Of a stretch of 64,000 nt of DNA, positions 25,380-34,347 are shown one piece after another. The notes beneath the pieces were generated by a model. That model saw nothing but the letters and a program-made list of their open reading frames with translations, did not search any database and was not told where the DNA came from. The DNA comes from Lederbergia graminis (GTDB taxonomy: Bacteria > Bacillota > Bacilli > Bacillales > Bacillaceae_C), in the NCBI RefSeq assembly GCF_042655485.1, contig NZ_JBHSMC010000001.1, forward strand, positions 372,001 to 436,000. The letters are read 5' to 3'. Made by a program: the position numbers and the translations under genes. How positions within the stretch are numbered: position 1 is the stretch's first letter; each line of letters opens with the position of its first letter.

Positions 25380-26390
25380 TTGAAATTAAAACTAATCCAA
25401 GTAGGACTTGGTGGAATGGGAACTTTTATCGCACAAGATTTTATCATTCCATCTCCAGATTATGAATATGCAGGACTTGTGGAAATGAATTCGGAGCGTT
25501 TAGAATATGTATCTAACGTGTTAAAGGTAGCACAGACAAATTGTTATACAGATTATGAGGAAGCATTTCAACAATTAGAAGCGGATGCAGTTTTCGTTTC
25601 AGCTTTTTCACCAGCACATTACGAAATTTGTAAAGCAGCATTAGAAAACAATTTACATGTATTAGTAGAAAAACCATTTGTATTAAAAATAGAGGAAGCT
25701 AAAGAATTAGTTGAACTTGCTTCTAGTAGGAAGCTTAAACTAATGGTAAATCAAAATTACCGCTTCTTCCATTCAGTGCTCACATTAAAGAAAACGATTA
25801 CAGATAAAGTTGTTGGAGATCCAACTTTTGTTCAGACAGAATTTTTCTTTGATCATAACGGAAGACCATATCAGCGAGAAATGGAAGATTATATGCTACT
25901 GGAGATGGCAGTACACCATATTGATATGATGCGTTTTCTATTCGATTCCAATATTTCATCAGTAAACGGTAAAACATGGAATGAACCGGAAAGTGGGTAT
26001 ATTGGTGATCCTAATGTACAGGCAACTTATGAGTTAGAATCCGGACTTCCAATATTTTATTTAGGAAGTTTAATATCTAAGGGGAAAATCACTCCTTGGG
26101 AAGGCGTTTGGCGCGTGCAGTGTGAACAAGGATCTATTCATTTAGATGACCTAGGTGATGGTTATGGTGTTTACGTTGTAGATGCTAACCAACACAAAAC
26201 AAAAGTTAATGTAGAATTTGAATCACCGGATGGAATACACGGCTCTTTAGCTCACTTTGCAAAAGCTATAAGAGAAGATTTCCAACCTATAACATCTGGA
26301 GTAGATAATTTGAAAACACTAGCAGCACTTTTCGCAACAAGTGCGTCTTCGAAAGAGCAAAGGGGAATTTCTCCAACTGCTATTGTTTAA
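25380..26390 (+). CDS. Gfo/Idh/MocA family NAD(P)-dependent oxidoreductase
   Basis: A 336-aa dehydrogenase with an N-terminal Rossmann fold (VGLGGMGTFIAQDF) and the family's VEKPFVL segment with the conserved Lys-Pro; the C-terminal alpha/beta domain carries AVHHIDMMRFLF with the catalytic-type His. It probably oxidises or reduces a sugar, inositol or amino-sugar derivative. TTG start with GAGAGGAGG upstream. It follows the cupin gene by 25 bp. MITE copy 2 lies 85 bp after its stop. Confidence 0.9.
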   Translation: MKLKLIQVGLGGMGTFIAQDFIIPSPDYEYAGLVEMNSERLEYVSNVLKVAQTNCYTDYEEAFQQLEADAVFVSAFSPAHYEICKAALENNLHVLVEKPFVLKIEEAKELVELASSRKLKLMVNQNYRFFHSVLTLKKTITDKVVGDPTFVQTEFFFDHNGRPYQREMEDYMLLEMAVHHIDMMRFLFDSNISSVNGKTWNEPESGYIGDPNVQATYELESGLPIFYLGSLISKGKITPWEGVWRVQCEQGSIHLDDLGDGYGVYVVDANQHKTKVNVEFESPDGIHGSLAHFAKAIREDFQPITSGVDNLKTLAALFATSASSKEQRGISPTAIV

Positions 26391-26475
26391 AAAATGACAT
26401 TGTTTTTTAAAAAAGTGTATTACAGAGAAAAAGTACGGCACCAAATTATCTCACGTATATTTCATATTATTGTCA

Positions 26476-26664
26476 GACTCTATTAAAGTTTATTGTTGTT
26501 AACAACTTAGTTGATTGTAGCGGATGTACACGAGACTCCTGCGGGAACAGCACGAGCCGAAGATCCACTTGGCAAAGCATTCTTCTTTGCCAAGTTAGCT
26601 GAGGCCGTGCCCGCGGAAAGCGAGTGTACAGGAGCGGAAATCAACAACAGAGTTTAACAGAGCT
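26476..26664 (+). mobile_element. 189-bp MITE-like element, copy 2
   Basis: Same length and order of stems as the copies at 20646 and 40231. The left end has decayed (GACTCTATTAAAG); the right end is TTTAACAGAGCT. The flanking octamers TATTGTCA (26468-26475) and TATTATTA (26665-26672) agree at six of eight positions, both differences being transitions, as expected for an older insertion. The 380-bp gap between the oxidoreductase and the GntR gene is filled by this element and the operon promoter. Confidence 0.88.
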
Positions 26665-26709
26665 TATTATTAAAATGAAATATATGTGAGAGCACCTGCA
26701 TAATATAGA

Positions 26710-26743
26710 TTGACACCTTTCGTGTACTACACATATAATACAC
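26710..26743 (+). promoter_or_regulatory. Promoter and operator of the GntR-ABC operon
   Basis: TTGACA (26710-26715) and TATAAT (26734-26739) make a strong promoter with an 18-bp spacer. GTGTA (26722-26726), 12 bp, TACAC (26739-26743) is an inverted repeat lying across spacer and -10. YtrA-type GntR regulators bind GTGTA-TACAC palindromes of about this spacing, so autoregulation is likely. Confidence 0.75.
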
Positions 26744-26770
26744 ATAAGAAATGAGGTAGGTGAAGCTTTT

Positions 26771-27148
26771 GTGCTAAAATTCTATAACTTATCCTTGAAT
26801 AATAAAGACCCCGTGTATTTACAAATCGCATTGTATGTAAAAAGGCAGATCCTCCTGAAAAAAGTCATAAGCGGTGATAAACTCCCATCAAGACGAGAAA
26901 TAGCAGCACAACTTAATATCAATCCCAACACGGTACAAAAAGCGTTTCGACTTATGGAAGAAGAGGGCTATGTACATACAAGTGGGAACCAGGGAAGTAT
27001 TATTTATTTTAACGAAGAAATCTTTAAACGAATCGAAGAAGAACTGACCGAAGAACTCGTTCTAAATTTCATACACTCTGCAAAGGATGTTAATTTGTCA
27101 TTTAAAAAGGTCATCGACTTACTTAGTGAATTATGGGAAGAGGCATAA
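26771..27148 (+). CDS. GntR family regulator, YtrA subgroup
   Basis: A 125-aa regulator: an N-terminal winged helix-turn-helix (PVYLQIALYVKRQI, KLPSRREIAAQLNINPNTVQ, LMEEEGYV) and a short helical C-terminus for dimerisation rather than a large ligand domain. This is the YtrA layout, usually repressing a neighbouring ABC transporter operon that responds to cell-wall antibiotics. GTG start behind GAGGTAGG. It is the first gene of an operon with a membrane protein, an extracytoplasmic protein and an ATPase. A palindrome typical of its family lies in both promoters (26710 and 27151). Confidence 0.92.
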   Translation: MLKFYNLSLNNKDPVYLQIALYVKRQILLKKVISGDKLPSRREIAAQLNINPNTVQKAFRLMEEEGYVHTSGNQGSIIYFNEEIFKRIEEELTEELVLNFIHSAKDVNLSFKKVIDLLSELWEEA

Positions 27149-27150
27149 TT

Positions 27151-27180
27151 TTGACAATCGTGTATTACACCTATAATACA
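27151..27180 (+). promoter_or_regulatory. Second, internal copy of the GntR operator/promoter
   Basis: TTGACA (27151-27156) and TATAAT (27172-27177) with CGTGTATTACACCTATAATA across them repeat the layout at 26710. It sits between the regulator gene and the membrane gene, so transport genes could be controlled separately from the regulator. The 15-bp spacer is short, which may weaken it. Confidence 0.65.
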
Positions 27181-27194
27181 GAGGAGGAGTTTTC

Positions 27195-27974
27195 TTGCGT
27201 TCATTTTATCGGTTAATAAACTATGAATTTAGTAGAATGTTCGTACCAAGTTTAATAATTTGTAGTATTTCAATTGTATTCACTAATATTTTACTATTGA
27301 ACAGTATTACAGACAGCGAATATGATCCATCACTCTACAAGCGGTTTGAACATATTTATGCTGAATCTGGAAGTTTTATATTATTTTTCATCTCATTTAT
27401 CGCTATTATCACATTATTCTTAGTCAATTTTTATAAAGCCTATTGGGGCAGTAAGAGTATTTTTACGTATCTCACTTTGCCGATTAAACGGGAAGCGCTT
27501 TATTTTGCGAAATTAATTGTTTTAATTATTTGTTTACTTATGCTTTTAACATCCCATTTAATAAGTATTTTTATTGGTTATGATTTGGTCTCAGCAAAAG
27601 TAGCAGAAATCAGCAACGGAAAAGCAATAATGAATAATGGCCTATTTCTTGCATTCATACGTTCTCATCATCTCCGTTTATTGTTTCCAATAACATGGCT
27701 TGGTATTTTATCATCCATTAGTTTAGTAATAACCGTGCTTACGGGGTTCTTTTACGCAGCATTATGTGAGCGTAGTAAAAGGTACTGGGGACTTGCGTTA
27801 ATATTAGTAGTTTTTCTTTTTATTTTCAACGTAATTCAGAAGTATTTGAATGAAATCATATATATTGGCGTAGAAACCAGCTCGGTAGTCGTTACTTGCA
27901 CAATCTCATTTTTAGTTAGTGTATTTTTCGTTTGGCGAAGTATTAGATTAATTAAAAAATCGGCAATTTCATAA
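27195..27974 (+). CDS. ABC-type membrane protein of the GntR operon
   Basis: A 259-aa protein with about six membrane helices, taking the permease place in the GntR-ABC operon. The YKAYWGSKSIFTYLTLPIKR segment after helix 2 looks like the coupling region of ABC-2 permeases. TTG start behind GAGGAGGAG. The function is inferred from the operon: with the ATPase at 29332 it could form an exporter or a sensor for membrane-active compounds. Its C-terminal helices are followed by a short basic tail. Confidence 0.82.
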   Translation: MRSFYRLINYEFSRMFVPSLIICSISIVFTNILLLNSITDSEYDPSLYKRFEHIYAESGSFILFFISFIAIITLFLVNFYKAYWGSKSIFTYLTLPIKREALYFAKLIVLIICLLMLLTSHLISIFIGYDLVSAKVAEISNGKAIMNNGLFLAFIRSHHLRLLFPITWLGILSSISLVITVLTGFFYAALCERSKRYWGLALILVVFLFIFNVIQKYLNEIIYIGVETSSVVVTCTISFLVSVFFVWRSIRLIKKSAIS

Positions 27975-27988
27975 ATGGGAGGGGAGTT

Positions 27989-28033
27989 ATGTCATTTAGT
28001 AGAATGAAAGAACATATCTCATTACTATTTTAA
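27989..28033 (+). other. 14-codon micro-ORF with a strong ribosome site
   Basis: ATG at 27989 is preceded by GGGAGGGGAG and reads MSFSRMKEHISLLF then stop. It lies in the 91-bp gap between the membrane protein and the extracytoplasmic protein. It may be a remnant of a lost permease gene or a translation-coupling leader; nothing more can be said. Confidence 0.25.
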
Positions 28034-28065
28034 AAGGCTAATATTACTTAAGTGGAGGAGTCTAA

Positions 28066-29307
28066 TTGAAAAAAATTAAGAGACATTTGCCGATTCTTAC
28101 TTTAATTGCTTCCATTATTTTGCTCACTGTACTTTTATCAAAAGTACATGCTGCAAAGAGTAATGCTAATTTCATTTGGAAGGATGTAAAAGGAGAACGA
28201 TCTGTACTAAATGGAATTTCAATATCTGGGGAGTTAGCCGATGCATACCATCGAACAAAATTTATAGTAGAAAATGGAAAAGTGAACTATAAAACAGATG
28301 TATTAGATATTCCCCAAACAATGTATCAACAACAATCAGAGAAGGAATTTACTTTTCATCGTGCTGGACAAATAACGAATAATTTCGAGGTAGAGCTCAA
28401 GGATTATAGTAAAACACCGAGTTCAAGTTATGCGCGTATCATAACAGATATTGAATATAATCTATCAAAAAGTCTGTACGGAGTATCCTTTGTAAATACA
28501 CACCATTACGGTTTAACCACAATTAGTGATAAAGTATTTTACACTGCTCCAACTTCCTCTAACGCAGGAGGAGTAAATGGAATATACGAACTGAAGTTTA
28601 CCGAGTATTATATCAATACCATACAAGAAAAATATAATCCTCGCACTTTAACTACTTTTGAATTAAATAAAGTGAATGACCAAACAGGGATACAAGTACT
28701 AGGTTTGGAAGCAGTAGGTAACAAATTAGCACTAATTTTAATTAAAAATCACAAATTAACTATTAGAGTTTTTGATAGTGAGACAGGTACCCAACTCGGT
28801 GAAACAAATTTAAAAGATGATTTCTTTATTGGAGATCAAGAAAATCCTGAAGCAAAAGAAGTTCATCGAAGCAATTATGATTCATTTAGTTATAACGACT
28901 TACTAATATTAAGCTTTCCTAGTTTAGGTTCCACTGAAAATGACAGTAAAAAAACGATTATAAGTATCGACTTTACGGATGAAGTGAAGATAATTGGGAT
29001 TAATAAAGGAAGGTTTACGAACTCTACTAGCAGAGATTCTGACAATATTGAAGAAATGTATTATAAAAATAACAAACTATACATTGTTAATACTGCGGTA
29101 GATCGGGCAAAAGAAAATGATGTCAATAGGGCTGTGCTTTTGCCTAAATATATTAAAGTTTATGTTTACGATGAGAATGGTTTGATATATGAAGGTAGGC
29201 TTGAAACAGATATACATGATGATTATCTCAGGTTTACGAATGAAAAAGGTTCGATAGGTATTAATAATGATGAGTTTCGGAATTTTATGAATGTCAGTAT
29301 CTACTGA
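28066..29307 (+). CDS. Membrane-anchored extracytoplasmic protein of the GntR operon
   Basis: A 413-aa protein with one N-terminal membrane helix (about residues 9-28) and a long extracytoplasmic part of about 385 residues. I do not recognise the domain; alternating short beta-rich segments (GVNGIYELKFTEYY, IQVLGLEAVGNKLALILI, NNKLYIVNTAV) recall a beta-propeller. TTG start behind GTGGAGGAG. Being between the permease and the ATPase of a YtrA-type operon it may be the extracellular sensing or binding component, an inference from position. Confidence 0.75.
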   Translation: MKKIKRHLPILTLIASIILLTVLLSKVHAAKSNANFIWKDVKGERSVLNGISISGELADAYHRTKFIVENGKVNYKTDVLDIPQTMYQQQSEKEFTFHRAGQITNNFEVELKDYSKTPSSSYARIITDIEYNLSKSLYGVSFVNTHHYGLTTISDKVFYTAPTSSNAGGVNGIYELKFTEYYINTIQEKYNPRTLTTFELNKVNDQTGIQVLGLEAVGNKLALILIKNHKLTIRVFDSETGTQLGETNLKDDFFIGDQENPEAKEVHRSNYDSFSYNDLLILSFPSLGSTENDSKKTIISIDFTDEVKIIGINKGRFTNSTSRDSDNIEEMYYKNNKLYIVNTAVDRAKENDVNRAVLLPKYIKVYVYDENGLIYEGRLETDIHDDYLRFTNEKGSIGINNDEFRNFMNVSIY

Positions 29308-29331
29308 TTTTAGAGTGAGAGGGTGATAGTT

Positions 29332-30048
29332 TTGATCGAACTCAAAGACGTTACTTTAAAATATAGTAAACGCTTTTTAGGAGGTGACATGATAAATCTC
29401 ACAATTCCTACAGGTGAAATAGTCGGAATTTTAGGAGAAAATGGTAGTGGTAAGACTACGTTGTTAAAATCAATTATGGGTCTAAAATCGCTATTTGAAG
29501 GTGAAATAATAATGGAAGGTGAACCAGTTATGAAACAGTATGATAAAATCTCGTTCATAACGGAAGAAGGTAGCTATATTCCAGATATGACACCTATTCA
29601 ATATGCAACGTTTTTAGGAGACTTCTTTCCATATTTTAAAATGGATAAGTTTATACAGTTACTAGAATACTTTGAGATACCTAGACATCGAAAAATTAAG
29701 ACCTTTTCTAGAGGGATGAAGTCAAAGGTAGAAATTTGTGCAGGCTTTTCTAAAGGTGCTAAGTATATTGTGATGGATGAACCATTTCTTGGTAAAGACA
29801 TATTTACAAGAAGGGATTTCTTGAAAATGATGGTTTCTAGTCTTCAAGCAGACGAGACAATTCTTATATCGACTCATTTAATTGATGAAATCGAAAATGT
29901 AATTGATCGTGCCATTGTCCTCCAAGGTGGTCGAATAAAGGGGAATGTTTACATTGATGAACTAAGAGAAGAGGCTAATACTTTGGAGTCATATATGGAA
30001 AAAATCGCTAATTATAAACAAGATAAATATACATCATTATCAGACTGA
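29332..30048 (+). CDS. ABC transporter ATP-binding protein of the GntR operon
   Basis: A 238-aa ATPase with Walker A GENGSGKTTLL, Walker B YIVMDEPFLG and the H-loop STHLID. The signature is degenerate, FSRGMKSK in place of LSGGQ, as in several YtrB-type and bacitracin-like ATPases. The TTG at 29332 follows GAGAGGGTGAT; a GTG at 29323 overlaps that site. It closes the GntR operon, ending in a terminator shared with the convergent amine oxidase gene. Works with the membrane protein at 27195. Confidence 0.9.
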   Translation: MIELKDVTLKYSKRFLGGDMINLTIPTGEIVGILGENGSGKTTLLKSIMGLKSLFEGEIIMEGEPVMKQYDKISFITEEGSYIPDMTPIQYATFLGDFFPYFKMDKFIQLLEYFEIPRHRKIKTFSRGMKSKVEICAGFSKGAKYIVMDEPFLGKDIFTRRDFLKMMVSSLQADETILISTHLIDEIENVIDRAIVLQGGRIKGNVYIDELREEANTLESYMEKIANYKQDKYTSLSD

Positions 30049-30091
30049 GTGGATGTTGAGAGTGACGTAAAAAAATTAAAAAGGGTGGGTT

Positions 30092-30136
30092 AAAATCGAA
30101 CTTTCTTTTAAATTAACTGGTTAAAAGTTCGATTTT
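30092..30136. terminator. Bidirectional terminator between the ABC operon and amine oxidase
   Basis: AAAATCGAACTTT pairs with AAAGTTCGATTTT, flanked by A-runs and T-runs so it can end transcription from both sides. It shares the CGAAC/GTTCG core with the repeat terminators at 551 and 12634. Confidence 0.8.
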
Positions 30137-30169
30137 AAAGTTCACCTAAATTACATTGTCCCATCCCCT

Positions 30170-31657
30170 TTATAGTATATTATTATCTCTCACATTTACT
30201 TCATAGGCAGCTCGTACTCCAGATTCCACCGCTCCTTCAATCCAGCCGTGAAAGGATGAAGTATGTTCTCCAGCAAAATGTAATCTTCCTTCAGGTTGAG
30301 ATATAGCATCACCAAAATCTGTTTTTTGACCTGGTGCAAATAACGTGAAACATCCTGCTGAATAGGGATTTTTACTCCAATTAAATGAAATCCCTTGCAA
30401 AAATTGATCATACACGACACTTCCATAAATCTTAGATAAATCTTTTAATGCATAATATATGATTTCCTTATTCGTCATGCTATTCCATAGCAATGCATCA
30501 TGTCCCCATGTGTAACTTGCAAGTAATACTGCTGGACCACCAGTCCCAATACTATGACTAGGGATATAACTAAATCGAGTAGGAAGGTCTGTAATTGCAT
30601 TCCCAACCTGAAGCTTTTCCCAGAAAGCAAATTTAAATTCGATCCCAATCTTTACAGAAGGAAGAGTAAGTAATTCTCGAATTGCTTGCCATTTTTTAAA
30701 AGAGATAGAATGGTAGGGAAGAATATCAACAAATTGTAAGGTGGTAAATGGAATTGAAATAATTGCATAATCACCAGTGAACGACGCATATTGCCCAGTA
30801 ATCGGATTTCTTGTTTGTACCAATACTCCATTGTTATTCTGGATAATTCTTTCTACTTTCTGATTTAGATAAATATCATTCCCAAGTTCCTGCATAAATG
30901 CATAGGGGAGGTGATCATTCCCACCGTTAATTTCATAAAATTGTGTTTCCTCATTGAAAATAGGAAAAATAATATCTGTTAGAATACCGATAAACGATAA
31001 CTCCCTGAATCCCTCAATACCGAGCATCACACTAATTTTTCGAATCGCACTCACTGACATCGATTCACCGTACGGATTTTCTTTTAAAAATTCCTCCATC
31101 GAGTAATCCGCATATTGTTTTTTTAATTCCTCTTGTTGCTCAGGAGTACTGTTTTCATATATATCTAGAAATGGTTGGACTGCTTCTAAAAACAATTCCG
31201 TTGCGGTTTTTCCTTTCTCCCAACCTTGAACTGGAAACTCCAATATATCTGGATTTTTATCATATTGTTCACGAGTAGTTAGGATGTTATTAACGTAAAT
31301 TAAGTCTTTTGGTGTAGCATTTATCATTTTATTGATACCTAAGTTAAAATGACGAATATATTCAAAGACAAGAACATGTGTGTCAGGAATTCGCATCGCA
31401 CCTAAATCTAAATAATTATTAGGTGTAAAGGGCTGTCTAGCTGTGTAAATCCTACCACCAATCCGATTATTCCCTTCTAGAATTGTTACATGATGTCCTG
31501 CTCTTTTTAACAAAGAAGCTGCCACGAGACCAGCCATACCCGCTCCAACAATAAGAACTTTTTTGGGTGAATTAGTTGGTACTAACCCATTTCGAATGAG
31601 TGTTAACATATCGTTTGGATATTCGAGAGAAGAATACTTCGTTGTCACTTTCCTCAA
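30170..31657 (-). CDS. Flavin monoamine oxidase family protein
   Basis: A 495-aa FAD amine oxidase. The N-terminal dinucleotide motif VLIVGAGMAGLVAASLL, the arginine-rich GGRIYT block and the C-terminal FAD contact RLHFAGEHTSSFHGWIEGA are all present, as in L-amino acid oxidases and monoamine oxidases. It would deaminate an amine or amino acid to an aldehyde or keto acid with ammonia and peroxide. The TTG at 31657 is behind AAGGAGGGGATACA; upstream residues in the same frame are not needed. No signal peptide, so likely cytoplasmic. Substrate open. Confidence 0.92.
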   Translation of the reverse strand: MRKVTTKYSSLEYPNDMLTLIRNGLVPTNSPKKVLIVGAGMAGLVAASLLKRAGHHVTILEGNNRIGGRIYTARQPFTPNNYLDLGAMRIPDTHVLVFEYIRHFNLGINKMINATPKDLIYVNNILTTREQYDKNPDILEFPVQGWEKGKTATELFLEAVQPFLDIYENSTPEQQEELKKQYADYSMEEFLKENPYGESMSVSAIRKISVMLGIEGFRELSFIGILTDIIFPIFNEETQFYEINGGNDHLPYAFMQELGNDIYLNQKVERIIQNNNGVLVQTRNPITGQYASFTGDYAIISIPFTTLQFVDILPYHSISFKKWQAIRELLTLPSVKIGIEFKFAFWEKLQVGNAITDLPTRFSYIPSHSIGTGGPAVLLASYTWGHDALLWNSMTNKEIIYYALKDLSKIYGSVVYDQFLQGISFNWSKNPYSAGCFTLFAPGQKTDFGDAISQPEGRLHFAGEHTSSFHGWIEGAVESGVRAAYEVNVRDNNIL

Positions 31658-31773
31658 TGTATCCCCTCCTTTTTGAACATAATATGAAAATATAATATGG
31701 CTTATGCTCATACTCACTAATATAGTAAGATGTATACAACAGTTCATACGTAAAGAAAAAGGAGTGTGGAGGA

Positions 31774-32415
31774 TTGACTATTTTAACTGAACTTTCATCA
31801 CAAATCGGAGAAAAAACAGAAGCTGGAAATCGTAAAGTTGCTCATGCTTGCATACAAAATGAAGAATTAATTGAAGAAATTGGCGAAGGTCTATTATCAA
31901 ATGACACTGCACTACTAGGGGATTGTGCAGAGGTTTGTACCATGGTAGCAGAGCAGGAACCAGAAAAAATTGTCCCATATGCAGATAGGTTAATGAACCT
32001 CCTAGATCATAAAAAAACTCGTGTACGCTGGGAATCGATGCATGCGATTGCCTTGATTACCACATTTATACCTGAAAAAATAACGATAATAATACCAACG
32101 TTAAAAGAGAAGATTAAGTCTGATAAGAGTACGATTGTTCGAGATTATGCGATTGAAACACTATGTAACTATGCTAGTGTCGGCCCTGCAGAAGCAAAAC
32201 TCACTTACCCTATATTAAAAGATACATTGTATTTGTGGGAAGGGAAGCATCGGGCAAGAGTCTTAAAAGGATTGCTAATTGTATGTCAATCTACTTCAGA
32301 ATATACTTTAGAGATATTAGGAACTGCACAAGAGATGGTAGATAATCCAAAAGGTGTAGTGAAAAAAGCGGCTAAAAATCTCATAAAAGCGATCGAACGA
32401 GGAGAAGTGAAGTAG
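31774..32415 (+). CDS. HEAT/armadillo-like repeat protein
   Basis: A 213-aa all-helical protein without signal peptide. Repeats such as VPYADRLMNLLDHKKTRVRW, ESMHAIALI and DYAIETLCNYASVGP look like HEAT repeats, which form a curved protein-binding scaffold. TTG start behind GTGGAGG. It is divergent from the amine oxidase gene and ends in a terminator. I cannot name a partner or pathway; the related family in Bacillaceae is annotated simply as HEAT repeat protein. Confidence 0.8.
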   Translation: MTILTELSSQIGEKTEAGNRKVAHACIQNEELIEEIGEGLLSNDTALLGDCAEVCTMVAEQEPEKIVPYADRLMNLLDHKKTRVRWESMHAIALITTFIPEKITIIIPTLKEKIKSDKSTIVRDYAIETLCNYASVGPAEAKLTYPILKDTLYLWEGKHRARVLKGLLIVCQSTSEYTLEILGTAQEMVDNPKGVVKKAAKNLIKAIERGEVK

Positions 32416-32424
32416 TTTAAACCT

Positions 32425-32463
32425 AAAAAACGCCAGTGCTTATTTTGCACTTGGCGTTTTTTC
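32425..32463. terminator. Terminator between convergent HEAT and secreted-protein genes
   Basis: AAAACGCCA..GTGC pairs with GCAC..TTGGCGTTTT, followed by a T-run on the plus strand and preceded by an A-run, so it may serve both genes. Confidence 0.88.
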
Positions 32464-32465
32464 TA

Positions 32466-33065
32466 TTAATAAGAAACAATGATCCATCCATCTGATTGGA
32501 AAATAGAATAACCGATATAATCTTCCAGCTCAACGTCAACAGATTTACCTGTATTTACAACATAATCAATGTTGTCTAACAAACCTGTGAACTCACTATA
32601 CTCATCATTATTAAAAGCTTCTTTAAGGATTGTGCTATATTCTGGAAGTGCACCTTTAACACCTGCACTCATATGGAAAATTGGTTGTTCATCTTTTATG
32701 ATGACGAATACGTCACTATATGGTATTGCATATAATGCTGCACCGTATGAAAGAGCAATATCACTGATTTCTTTAAACTTTTCATCATCCATTATTTTTA
32801 CAAAAACTTCATTGTCGATTGTTAATTCATCTGGATATTTTTCAGCGATTTCTTCTACTTCATCTTTATTACTTACAGGAAGAACATTATTATCATTATT
32901 CTCAATATTAATCGTATCATCATTATTCATTTCAAGAGGGCTTTCCAATTCCATTACCGGGTTATCAGACGCATTCACATTACTAGGCTTTCCGTTATAA
33001 GGGAACACAGTCGCTGCGATTAAAAATAACGTTATAAATACAATTACACTAATTTTTTTATTCAT
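32466..33065 (-). CDS. Secreted or membrane-anchored protein of unknown function
   Basis: A 199-aa protein with an N-terminal signal or anchor helix (about residues 5-24), an acidic Asn-rich linker (NNDDTINIENNDNN), then about 135 residues of mixed alpha/beta sequence ending in GYSIFQSDGWIIVSY. No lipobox and no known motif. The ATG at 33065 lies behind GAGGGGTGATG on the minus strand. It looks extracytoplasmic; I do not recognise the family. It faces the HEAT gene tail to tail and has 268 bp of AT-rich sequence before its start. Confidence 0.75.
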   Translation of the reverse strand: MNKKISVIVFITLFLIAATVFPYNGKPSNVNASDNPVMELESPLEMNNDDTINIENNDNNVLPVSNKDEVEEIAEKYPDELTIDNEVFVKIMDDEKFKEISDIALSYGAALYAIPYSDVFVIIKDEQPIFHMSAGVKGALPEYSTILKEAFNNDEYSEFTGLLDNIDYVVNTGKSVDVELEDYIGYSIFQSDGWIIVSY

Positions 33066-33332
33066 TATTACATCACCCCTCAATTGTTGCTACATATATA
33101 TAGACGTTTGACTTGGAAAAAAGTTTCACCTATTTAACAAAAAGATTGCTTTTGTTACAAAAGTGTTACAAAGATAATAGTGAATAGTTTGTTATAGTAA
33201 ATGTATACCCACTTGAATCTAGTAATATGCATAATTAGTAGAAAAGGATTAATTATTAGAGGAAAGCTTGAAAAGTAGTTACCGGAAACTTAGTATGGAA
33301 TTAATAGAAATAGGAGGAATAAGAGCATTCAC

Positions 33333-34328
33333 ATGACAACAAAAATACTATTTAGCTCACACGGGTTAGGGGATATTGCAAATGATGAAATACAAAATAT
33401 TCTCCAAAAATATCATTTAGGAGCATTGATAAAAGCAAATAAAACAAAAAATGGGGCAATGAAACAAACAATGTTCGTTACTTCAACTGAAGGGGTATTT
33501 GTTATCAAAGGCAATCCAGTATATAAAGGGCAGCTTGAGGAGGAAGGATTTTTTATTTCAGAACTGGGAAAACGTACAAATCTATCACTTCCTTTGCCAT
33601 ATAAAATTGATTCATCCCTTGAAATATTTCCTTACCCATATGCCATAATGCCCTTATTACCAGGTTTTCATTTTTTACATATAGACAACTATACAATAGA
33701 GGAAAAAAAAGAGATAACAACTGCACTAGTAAATGCATTGAAGGAAATGCATAGCTGGAAAGTCTCAACATATGGTGAATGGAACCCAATTACGAAAAGT
33801 TTACAGCCATTTGAGCAGTCTTTTGATCAGTGGCTACATAATCGTGTTACATATTGGCTTAAAGATGCAGAAAAATATTCAACAATTACGAATGAAGACT
33901 GGGATTGGACTTCTAACTTCCTTAATGAAACGTTACCTTATTTATCTAGTTTAACAAGACCTACCTTTGTAATGGGGGATTTCAAGCCCGGTAATTGTTT
34001 AATAGATAAGAATGACGATGGGTGGTATGTTTCTGGGGTTTTCGATTTTACGAATAGTTATTTTGGAGATCCGGTTGCTGACTTGATAAAGTTTTTAACT
34101 ATTTTTATAGATAGTAATGAGCTCGGTGTAGCAAAACATTTTATTCAATCCTTTTACGATGATAGAGAGGACCCATATGCATTTAAGCAGCGCTTAAAAT
34201 TACATATGTTGCAACAGCGAGTGTTAGATTGGGGATGTGCAAAAGCAATGAACATGGTGGATTGGGAAGAAGATATCTCATTCAAAGCTTGGATTACAAA
34301 GTACATGAACATAATAGATAAACTCTAG
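33333..34328 (+). CDS. APH-fold kinase 1 (HGD altered to MGD)
   Basis: A 331-aa protein of the aminoglycoside phosphotransferase/choline kinase fold. The catalytic loop is VMGDFKPGNCLI: the usual His of HGD is Met, but the catalytic Asp and metal-binding Asn remain. The DFG-equivalent is VFDFTNSYFGDPVADL. It probably phosphorylates a small hydroxylated molecule; drug resistance cannot be claimed. AGGAGG lies before the ATG. The membrane protein gene follows after 19 bp. It is one of three dissimilar APH-fold genes within 8 kb. Confidence 0.85.
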   Translation: MTTKILFSSHGLGDIANDEIQNILQKYHLGALIKANKTKNGAMKQTMFVTSTEGVFVIKGNPVYKGQLEEEGFFISELGKRTNLSLPLPYKIDSSLEIFPYPYAIMPLLPGFHFLHIDNYTIEEKKEITTALVNALKEMHSWKVSTYGEWNPITKSLQPFEQSFDQWLHNRVTYWLKDAEKYSTITNEDWDWTSNFLNETLPYLSSLTRPTFVMGDFKPGNCLIDKNDDGWYVSGVFDFTNSYFGDPVADLIKFLTIFIDSNELGVAKHFIQSFYDDREDPYAFKQRLKLHMLQQRVLDWGCAKAMNMVDWEEDISFKAWITKYMNIIDKL

Positions 34329-34347
34329 AACAACGAGAGGAATAAAC

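Noticed and set aside
32569..33000. 143-aa plus-strand frame opposite the secreted protein at 32466
   Set aside because: The minus-strand gene has a signal peptide and strong ribosome site; the plus frame has a Ser/Leu-rich antisense composition and no ribosome site.
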